Below, piece after piece: positions 1 through 5,051 of a stretch of 6,793 bases of DNA (the stretch's first letter is position 1; each line of letters starts with the position of its first letter). The notes under the pieces were generated by a model. The model saw only the letters and a program-made list of their open reading frames with translations. It did not search any database and was not told the DNA's origin. The position numbers and the translations under genes were made by a program. This DNA comes from Chloroflexota bacterium (GTDB lineage: Bacteria > Chloroflexota > Dehalococcoidia > SZUA-161 > SpSt-899), in the NCBI GenBank assembly GCA_018657655.1, contig JABHWQ010000412.1, positions 1 to 6,793 of the forward strand, written 5' to 3'.

Positions 1-390
1 AGGGATATCAGCCATTCATCCAATGAACGTGTCGTTCTCCCCGATCCCTGCCTAGCTCTCGATTACGTCTTCAGCATTTTCACCTATGTAATGAAAGACC
101 TTCAAATCTATCCGGAAAATATGCAGCGCAATCTGGAAATCACGCGAGGTCTGACTTTCTCCCAAAGAGTGCTCACCGCACTTATCGAAGAAAAAAACAT
201 GAGCCGTCAGCAAGCATACGGGATAGTGCAGCGCAATGCGATGAAATGCTGGAAAGAGGGTGGTAACTTTATCGACCTGCTGCAAGCCGATTCTGAAATG
301 ACACTCTCATATCAAGAGCTGGAAGCGATTTTCGACTACAATTATTATCTTAGAAACATCGATGCGATCTTCCAAAGACTGGATTTATAG
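1..390 (+). CDS. purB: Adenylosuccinate lyase, C-terminal part (5' end outside window)
   Basis: The frame is open from the first base of the window to a TAG at 388-390, giving 129 visible residues. Adenylosuccinate lyases are usually about 430-450 residues, so this is roughly the last third; the ATG at 91 is an internal methionine. The visible start RDISHSSNERVVLPD is the conserved segment of this family (fumarase/aspartase superfamily), followed by PENMQRNLEITRG and a helical end with MSRQQAYGIVQRNAM. The family signature with the catalytic-loop serine (SSxMPxKxNP) would lie upstream and cannot be checked. The enzyme is cytoplasmic and acts twice in purine synthesis: it splits SAICAR to AICAR and fumarate, and adenylosuccinate to AMP and fumarate. 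It is followed closely by purC, whose product is its substrate, so the two are probably co-transcribed. Nothing visible suggests a broken gene. Confidence 0.95.
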   Translation, partial: RDISHSSNERVVLPDPCLALDYVFSIFTYVMKDLQIYPENMQRNLEITRGLTFSQRVLTALIEEKNMSRQQAYGIVQRNAMKCWKEGGNFIDLLQADSEMTLSYQELEAIFDYNYYLRNIDAIFQRLDL

Positions 391-393
391 GAG
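389..393 (+). promoter_or_regulatory. Shine-Dalgarno site that sets the purC start at GTG 401
   Basis: AGGAG lies seven bases upstream of the GTG at 401. It overlaps the last two bases of the purB stop codon, a typical layout for translational coupling. The alternative in-frame ATG at 362 lies inside purB, and no comparable site is placed to serve it. Confidence 0.75.
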
Positions 394-400
394 CGATTTG

Positions 401-1294
401 GTGACAGTAATACTTGAAACAGATTTACCCGATATCTTATACAAGGGCAAAGTTAGAGACACTTATGAACTCAGTGCAACGGAATTACTTCTGATCGCCA
501 CCGACCGCGCTTCGGCATTCGATGTGGTCTTACCAAATGGTATTCCGGACAAGGGCCGTGTCCTTTGCCAGCTTTCGGCTTTTTGGTTCGAAAAAACCAA
601 ACACCTGATCCCCAATCACGTAGTCACAGTGGTAAACGATATCCAAGCGCTTGATACTTATGGAAAGGGATTTCAATTCCCCGAATACCTCCTTGGCCGT
701 TCAATGGTAGTACGTAATGCAGATCGCGTAGATATTGAATGCATTGCCAGAGGCTACATCTCCGGCTCCGCTTGGGAAGAGTATTCGAAAAAAAGAACGG
801 TTTCCGGCAAGCCCATGCCTCAAGGACTAAAAGAAAGCGATAAACTTCCGGAGCCACTTTTTACTCCTACAACGAAAGCGGACGAAGGCCATGACGAGTC
901 GATCACCGTTGAGCAGATGGCCAACATAGTCGGTGCTGATCTGACCAAACAGATTCAGGAAAAGACTCTGGAGGTATACAATTTCGCTGAGGCATTCGCC
1001 CGAGAGCGGGGTATCATAATAGCCGATACCAAAATGGAATTCGGTATGATCGATGGCAAGCTCTCACTGATCGATGAGATACTCACTCCCGATTCCAGCC
1101 GTTTCTGGGATATGGCCAAGTACAATCCCGGCGGCGCCCAGCCAAGTTTCGATAAACAACCCCTCAGGGATTGGCTATCCGATTCGGGATGGGACAAGGA
1201 GCCCCCGGCACCTGAACTGCCCCCCGAAATAGTCGAGGCAATGGCTAACCGATATCGTGAAGCTTATCGATGGCTCACCGGAAAGGAGCTGTAA
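401..1294 (+). CDS. purC: SAICAR synthetase (phosphoribosylaminoimidazole-succinocarboxamide synthase)
   Basis: This 297-residue cytoplasmic enzyme joins CAIR and aspartate, using ATP, to form SAICAR. Its motifs appear in order: YKGKVRDTYE (14-23, nucleotide-binding start), DRASAFD (35-41), ECIARGYISGS (113-123), PLFTPTTKAD (152-161), DTKMEFG (209-215) and DEILTPDSSRFW (225-236). The length fits the roughly 300-residue form found in many bacteria rather than the 240-residue form. I chose the GTG at 401 because AGGAG sits seven bases upstream and homology starts almost at once (ILETDLPDILYKGKV). An in-frame ATG at 362 would add 13 residues encoded inside purB that do not look like PurC. The gene follows purB by 10 bases and its TAA overlaps the purS ATG by one base, so the three genes are very probably one operon. 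No defect is visible. Confidence 0.97.
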   Translation: MTVILETDLPDILYKGKVRDTYELSATELLLIATDRASAFDVVLPNGIPDKGRVLCQLSAFWFEKTKHLIPNHVVTVVNDIQALDTYGKGFQFPEYLLGRSMVVRNADRVDIECIARGYISGSAWEEYSKKRTVSGKPMPQGLKESDKLPEPLFTPTTKADEGHDESITVEQMANIVGADLTKQIQEKTLEVYNFAEAFARERGIIIADTKMEFGMIDGKLSLIDEILTPDSSRFWDMAKYNPGGAQPSFDKQPLRDWLSDSGWDKEPPAPELPPEIVEAMANRYREAYRWLTGKEL

Positions 1295-1548
1295 TGTTTC
1301 TAGCAAAAATATACATCACTTTAAAACCGAGTGTTAACGATCCGCAGGGTCTGACCATTAAAGGCGGACTGCATAATCTGGGATTTAACTCCGTTAATAG
1401 CGTGCGTGCCGGTAAATACATGGAAATCAACGTTAACGAAACAGATCGCGCTAAGGCAGAAGAACAAGTCAGAGGAATGTGCGAACAACTGCTCACCAAC
1501 CCCATTATCGAGGATTTCAGGTTCGAATTAGAAGCGATTAAAGACTAA
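1294..1548 (+). CDS. purS: Phosphoribosylformylglycinamidine synthase subunit PurS
   Basis: This 84-residue protein is the small structural subunit of the three-part FGAM synthase (PurS-PurQ-PurL), thought to hold the glutaminase PurQ and the synthase PurL together for ammonia transfer. Family features are AKIYITLKPSVNDPQG near the N-terminus, LGFNSVNSVRAGKYMEI in the middle and MCEQLLTNPIIEDF near the end; length matches the usual 80-85. The ATG at 1294 shares its A with the purC stop (TAATG), with AAAGGAG at 1282-1288 five bases upstream, a strong start. An in-frame ATG at 1270 inside purC is less likely. purQ and purL, which normally follow purS, are absent: the next gene converges from the other strand. 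They must be elsewhere if the three-part enzyme is used. Confidence 0.95.
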   Translation: MFLAKIYITLKPSVNDPQGLTIKGGLHNLGFNSVNSVRAGKYMEINVNETDRAKAEEQVRGMCEQLLTNPIIEDFRFELEAIKD

Positions 1549-1561
1549 ATGCAACTTCAAA

Positions 1562-1601
1562 CTTCCGTTCATTCCTTCGATAAACTCAGGATGAACGGAA
1601 G
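1562..1601. repeat. Imperfect palindrome (hairpin) between purS and hisB
   Basis: The left arm at 1562-1575 (CTTCCGTTCATTCC) pairs with the right arm at 1589-1601 (GGATGAACGGAAG) to give 13 base pairs with one bulged T. They enclose the 13-base loop TTCGATAAACTCA. It lies between the convergent ends of purS and hisB and could end transcription from either side, but no clear T-run follows on either strand, so a classical intrinsic terminator is not supported. The loop resembles the TTCGACAAGCTCA core of short interspersed palindromes that I remember from several bacterial phyla. It may be a REP-like repeat; copies elsewhere cannot be seen from one window. Confidence 0.75.
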
Positions 1602-1622
1602 CATATACAGGAGATACTGCCC

Positions 1623-2225
1623 CTAGCTGATAACCCCTTTGGTACTGGGAATATTCCCGGAAATTCGTTCATCAATCTTTGTGGCATCATCCAGTGCACG
1701 CGCAAGCGCCTTAAACAGAGCCTCAAGTTTGTGGTGGTCGTTGTCCCCAGATATCAAGCGAGCATGCAGGTTCAATCGACCCTCCATGGCAAATGATTCG
1801 ATGAAGTGTTTTATCAGATCCGTCGGCAACTCATTAATGTATTTCTTATCAAATGAGGCTTCTATTACGCCATAACCACGCCCCGAAAAATCGACTGCCA
1901 CCATAGCCATTGCCTCATCCATAGGTACCACCGCATGCCCCATTCTCACAATCCCCCTGCGTTCTCCCAGAGCTTGGGCAAACGCCTGGCCCAAAACCAT
2001 CCCCACATCTTCCACAGTATGATGTTCATCTATATGCAGATCGCCTTTTGCCTGCACCTTCAAATCAAACCGGCCATGCTTGGCCAGCTGTTCCAGCATA
2101 TGATCAAACATACCAATGCCAGTGCTGATCTCACAGGCGCCGGTTCCATCGATTGCCAGTTCAACAACAATCTTGGTTTCTTTCGTTTCCCTATTTATAG
2201 TCGCTGTTCTTACGGACTGCTCCAT
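1623..2225 (-). CDS. hisB: Imidazoleglycerol-phosphate dehydratase
   Basis: This monofunctional 200-residue enzyme removes water from imidazole glycerol phosphate to form imidazole acetol phosphate in histidine synthesis. It is a manganese enzyme that normally assembles as a 24-mer. Diagnostic motifs are GMFDHMLEQ (38-46), HIDEHHTVEDVG (64-75), SGRG (114-117), LHAR (153-156) and SGDNDHHKLEALFKA (159-173); the paired histidines and nearby glutamates are the expected metal ligands. I placed the start at the ATG at 2225 because CCTCCTT at 2233-2239 reads AAGGAGG on this strand, seven bases upstream. A start at 2252 would add nine residues (MGTEQGGPD) encoded across that ribosome site. No phosphatase domain is fused. 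The gene stands alone, with no other his gene beside it, and converges on the purine operon. Confidence 0.96.
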   Translation of the reverse strand: MEQSVRTATINRETKETKIVVELAIDGTGACEISTGIGMFDHMLEQLAKHGRFDLKVQAKGDLHIDEHHTVEDVGMVLGQAFAQALGERRGIVRMGHAVVPMDEAMAMVAVDFSGRGYGVIEASFDKKYINELPTDLIKHFIESFAMEGRLNLHARLISGDNDHHKLEALFKALARALDDATKIDERISGNIPSTKGVIS

Positions 2226-2232
2226 ATCCGGA

Positions 2233-2239
2233 CCTCCTT
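2233..2239 (-). promoter_or_regulatory. Shine-Dalgarno site of hisB
   Basis: AAGGAGG on the - strand is seven bases upstream of the ATG at 2225. It is near-perfect in sequence and spacing and decides between this start and the upstream in-frame start at 2252. Confidence 0.8.
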
Positions 2240-2261
2240 GCTCAGTCCCCAAATATGCCTA

Positions 2262-2290
2262 AGTATACCCAAATCTAAAATGAATGGCCA
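2262..2290 (-). promoter_or_regulatory. Probable sigma70-type promoter of hisB
   Basis: On the - strand, TGGCCA (2290-2285; four of six matches to TTGACA) is followed after 17 bases by TATACT (2267-2262; five of six matches to TATAAT). Transcription would start near 2255, leaving a leader of about 30 bases that contains the hisB ribosome site. No leader peptide or histidine attenuator fits in that length. This is a prediction from sequence only. Confidence 0.5.
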
Positions 2291-2327
2291 TACCCGCTCA
2301 GCCCTTCCTCTCGCTTACAGTTTTTTG

Positions 2328-2333
2328 TATACT
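2328..2333 (+). promoter_or_regulatory. Possible -10 element for the PMT-type glycosyltransferase gene
   Basis: TATACT lies 31 bases upstream of the ATG at 2365, after a run of six T. No good -35 hexamer is at the right distance (TTCCTC at 2305-2310 is poor), so support is weak. Its GTATAC core is palindromic. Confidence 0.25.
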
Positions 2334-2364
2334 ATTGAGAAGTTGAACTTTCCTCTTTGAGAAA

Positions 2365-3540
2365 ATGTTATTTGATTGGTTAAAACAACGGGAGAATATC
2401 CTCGCCCTCTGTATTGCATTAGTTGTTCTGGTGCTACATCTCATTATCATCGATCAAGTTGACCGGAATATGTTCGATGAAGCGCACTACATTCCAGAAG
2501 CCAAAGCAATACTTGAAGGAGGAGAACTGGGCAACCTTGAGCACCCTCCCCTTGGCAAGTTGTTCATCGCAGCTGGCATCGATTTATTTGGTGATAATCC
2601 CTGGGGGTGGCGAACTTTCTCTGTTCTTTTTGGTGTAGCTTCCATCATACTGTTTTACCTGATTTGCCAGAACCTGACGTCAAATCGATACATCCCGCTT
2701 ATCGCTACATTCATCTTCGCCTTCGAAAATCAGAGCTTCGTTCAATCCAGCGTAGCCATGCTCGATGTGTATGGGCTTACGTTGCTTTTAGCATCTTTCT
2801 GGCTCTACCTCCGAGGTAATTATATTTCTTCAGGCATAGTATTAGCCCTAAGCGTGTTGGCTAAATTATCGGGTGTGATCGGAGTAGTGGCTATCATAGG
2901 GCATTGGCTTCTTGTGCGAAGAAATGAGAAATGGAAAGGGCTCAAATTTGTGATAGTTTCGCCTCTCGCATTTATTTTGCTGATGCCTGCACTGGACTGG
3001 TTAGCTATAGGCTCGCTGGAATGCCCGTGGGATCGGATTGGTTTCATGCGTGAGAACCTTTCAGTTCTAACTTTTTCCAATACAACCCATGATCAAATGA
3101 GCCATCCGTGGACGTGGATAGTATCCTTCAAACCCATGTGCTTCTGGTACAAGCCCACATACTGGGCCAGTCCAAGCTGGACAATACTCGCACTGATAAT
3201 CCCCTCGCTTTGTTACGCAGTATATGCAACGATCAAACGCAGCTCTTTGTCTCTGTTCGCGATTCTCTGGTTCATCAGCACATACGTTAGTTTGATAGCG
3301 ATTGATCTTATCACCGATAGAATCATGTTCAAATTCTACTTCTATCCTACCATTGGAGCGATATGTCTGGTCCTTGGAGTAGGGATATATCATTTGTGGA
3401 CACTATCATCCAAGAGAGAGGACGAGAGAATTCGATGGGCAATACGAATTCCCATATTGGGATTCTTCATTGCCCATCTTGTAGTATTTGCCATCATGTC
3501 GCCCTATTGCGACTATGGATGGACCACCAACTGCGGTTAA
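2365..3540 (+). CDS. PMT/GT39-type polyprenyl-phosphate-mannose glycosyltransferase, membrane protein
   Basis: This 391-residue protein has about nine or ten predicted membrane spans (roughly 12-30, 86-103, 108-120, 130-148, 155-183, 193-213, 271-290, 296-314, 325-345, 360-378). The first external loop carries the PMT signature: acidic pair D38-E39 in FDEAHY, then EHPPLGK (59-65) and R83 in WGWRTF. A further conserved stretch MLDVYG follows at 132-137. SHPWTW (246-251) begins a C-terminal part resembling the four-span PMT C-terminal domain. Family members transfer mannose from a polyprenyl-phosphate donor to Ser/Thr of proteins leaving the cytoplasm; GT-C relatives modify lipids, so the acceptor is uncertain. 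At 391 residues it is shorter than the roughly 500 of actinobacterial PMTs, but both ends look natural. An in-frame TGA at 2344 rules out an earlier start; the ribosome site is weak (GAG just before ATG). It is divergent from hisB and overlaps the converging DUF4956 gene by four bases. Confidence 0.85.
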   Translation: MLFDWLKQRENILALCIALVVLVLHLIIIDQVDRNMFDEAHYIPEAKAILEGGELGNLEHPPLGKLFIAAGIDLFGDNPWGWRTFSVLFGVASIILFYLICQNLTSNRYIPLIATFIFAFENQSFVQSSVAMLDVYGLTLLLASFWLYLRGNYISSGIVLALSVLAKLSGVIGVVAIIGHWLLVRRNEKWKGLKFVIVSPLAFILLMPALDWLAIGSLECPWDRIGFMRENLSVLTFSNTTHDQMSHPWTWIVSFKPMCFWYKPTYWASPSWTILALIIPSLCYAVYATIKRSSLSLFAILWFISTYVSLIAIDLITDRIMFKFYFYPTIGAICLVLGVGIYHLWTLSSKREDERIRWAIRIPILGFFIAHLVVFAIMSPYCDYGWTTNCG

Positions 3541-4208
3541 CCGACAAACACCTCGATTTTTGCCTGACCATCGATCTGGCTGAGTTCAGTGGTAAAGGTC
3601 GCCCAATTCAGATTGGACTGCTGTCGATACTGGTAATGCAGACTAACACGATCATCCATGACCGACAGGGTCTGCAATTTTAGTCCACGCAACCTTTGGT
3701 TGAGAAATGCAGTAAGTTGCGGCTCCAGCCCATCGAAAGCAGACTGTTCTACCGAAATCATCAGATTACCACGTCCAAAAAGACTGAATCTATTCTGGCT
3801 GAACCATTGAAAAGATAAGGCAATAAACACTATAACAAAAAGGATAATTGCCAACAGGTAGTTATCGGTTGCCGAAAGAACGGAGGTGGCAATCAGTAGC
3901 AATAGGAATCCGATCTCCGCAGGGTCCTTTACCGGTGTCCTGAAGCGAACAAAGGAAAGTGCACCCAACAATCCCAGCGAAAGCGGGATGGAAGTCTGAA
4001 TAGCTAAAAACAGGGCTGTTATCGATGGTCCGCCAAGGATGAATGTCCGATGCACTCCGGCACCAATGTGCTTGGAACCGTAAAATATTTGATACGTAAA
4101 ATAGATGATTATCGCAGCGATCAACGAGAACCCTAGAGATACGACCGCCTCATCCCAGAACACCGGAGACTGTAAATTTTCAATATGATCAACAAATTCT
4201 TCCCACAC
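3537..4208 (-). CDS. DUF4956 family four-span membrane protein
   Basis: This 223-residue protein has the hallmark of the DUF4956 family: GLLGALSFVRFRTPVKDPAEIGFLLLLIA (79-107), a short polar loop with R88, R90, K94, D95 and E98 between hydrophobic stretches. Predicted spans are about 21-42, 54-73, 97-113 and 117-135. They are followed by a soluble C-terminal domain (about 148-223) of alternating strand-like and helical segments. The start is a GTG at 4208: GGAGG at 4220-4216 is seven bases upstream and an in-frame TGA at 4214-4212 excludes anything earlier. The family has no proven function that I know of; it often sits beside VTC-domain and CotH genes, as here, where it follows the VTC gene by 19 bases. 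I infer a membrane partner for the VTC protein. Its stop overlaps the stop of the glycosyltransferase gene. Confidence 0.9.
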   Translation of the reverse strand: MWEEFVDHIENLQSPVFWDEAVVSLGFSLIAAIIIYFTYQIFYGSKHIGAGVHRTFILGGPSITALFLAIQTSIPLSLGLLGALSFVRFRTPVKDPAEIGFLLLLIATSVLSATDNYLLAIILFVIVFIALSFQWFSQNRFSLFGRGNLMISVEQSAFDGLEPQLTAFLNQRLRGLKLQTLSVMDDRVSLHYQYRQQSNLNWATFTTELSQIDGQAKIEVFVG

Positions 4209-4215
4209 AGATCAT

Positions 4216-4220
4216 CCTCC
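4216..4220 (-). promoter_or_regulatory. Shine-Dalgarno site that sets the DUF4956 GTG start
   Basis: GGAGG on the - strand lies seven bases before the GTG at 4208. An ATG at 4215-4213 directly after it is out of frame and opens no matching reading frame, so the GTG is the real start. The site lies in the 19-base gap after the VTC-domain gene, consistent with co-translation from one message. Confidence 0.75.
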
Positions 4221-4227
4221 TTGTTGC

Positions 4228-5019
4228 TTATGCATAGCCTACCCTGCCCGAAGGCCATTGCCGAGCCATCGCTCCCGGGGATTCCAAATGTGCATCGATA
4301 CAGTGACTATACTTGGAAAACCTGCTCCAGTCAGTATCGAGCAATTTCATACGCCTCAAGGTCTTTGGTAATTCCATACTTGGCCCTTTCACCTCGATAA
4401 CCGCACCACGGAGCGGCAGTTCATGCTCCCCGTTACCAAAACCTTTGGCCACAAATGTGGAACGGATATCATAATCCAGAGATACCCGAACACCACTGAA
4501 CATCTCTGTAAATCGATACCGCGAGTACGATATGTTAATAATCGGTTGCAGAGGCAATTCAGTGAAATGCCCGAACTGAAGGACTGTATCGCTGAACACA
4601 GTACGTTGAATAATACCAGCTCCGAGATTACTCAACTGGAGTGCTTCCGATGATACCAAGGACCTTTCTCTTTTCTTACTGCTGGCAAATCCTCGCCGCG
4701 ATTTCAGTTCAAGAAATACGGAAACAGTTTCAGGGAGAGTCCCGTTTTCGCCATACCAGCGAATGCGAACCTTGTCCTTCACAAACTCACCCGAGGCCGA
4801 CCTGTCATGCTGGTCAAGATCGGAAGTATCGAAATACAGACTATTGATTCGACTGTGAGGATACTCGACATCCGATCGACAAACCTGGCGCAACAGGGCA
4901 TGGGCAAAGCCCACTTTCTGAGGAATTATAAAAAACTTCCGCTCAAATCGTTGCCTGAACTGACCTTCAACATTTGACGAATCTGCTATCTGCTCTGTTG
5001 CTATTGATTCCAACTGCAT
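4228..5019 (-). CDS. VTC-domain polyphosphate polymerase-like protein
   Basis: This 263-residue protein covers the VTC catalytic fold (triphosphate-tunnel superfamily), which in yeast Vtc4 makes polyphosphate from ATP. Motifs in order are RFERKF (24-29), INSLYFDT (58-65), DKVRIRWYG (82-90), FLELKSRRG (102-110), SYSRYRF (164-170), LDYDI (181-185), VIEVKG (207-212) and KYSHC (236-240). The alternating basic residues (R24, K28, R85, R87, K106, R108, K211, K236) and E209 fit the phosphate-lining and metal-binding positions of tunnel enzymes; exact mapping to Vtc4 is my estimate. There is no SPX domain and no membrane span, so it is probably cytoplasmic and may dock on the DUF4956 protein encoded 19 bases downstream. 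The ATG at 5019 has a modest GGGAAAG upstream and follows the CotH gene by 32 bases. Polyphosphate synthesis is the family assignment, not shown here; another nucleotide- or phosphate-polymer reaction is possible. Confidence 0.88.
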   Translation of the reverse strand: MQLESIATEQIADSSNVEGQFRQRFERKFFIIPQKVGFAHALLRQVCRSDVEYPHSRINSLYFDTSDLDQHDRSASGEFVKDKVRIRWYGENGTLPETVSVFLELKSRRGFASSKKRERSLVSSEALQLSNLGAGIIQRTVFSDTVLQFGHFTELPLQPIINISYSRYRFTEMFSGVRVSLDYDIRSTFVAKGFGNGEHELPLRGAVIEVKGPSMELPKTLRRMKLLDTDWSRFSKYSHCIDAHLESPGAMARQWPSGRVGYA

Positions 5020-5051
5020 ATCTTTCCCAATATATTAACTCATTTTATACA

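Noticed and set aside
362..400. ATG at 362 as the start of purC
   Set aside because: It would overlap purB by 29 bases and add 13 residues unlike PurC; the GTG at 401 has a well-placed AGGAG.
1562..1622. Classical intrinsic terminator after purS or hisB
   Set aside because: The hairpin is real but neither strand has the run of T needed after the stem.
1935..2360. A 141-codon + strand open frame across hisB and its upstream region
   Set aside because: It lies antisense to a clearly conserved hisB and the product has no recognisable domain or ribosome site.
5020..5051. TATAAA-like sequence between the CotH and VTC genes as an internal promoter
   Set aside because: The AT-rich gap has a -10-like TATAAA on the - strand but no acceptable -35 at the right distance; close spacing favours read-through from the CotH gene.
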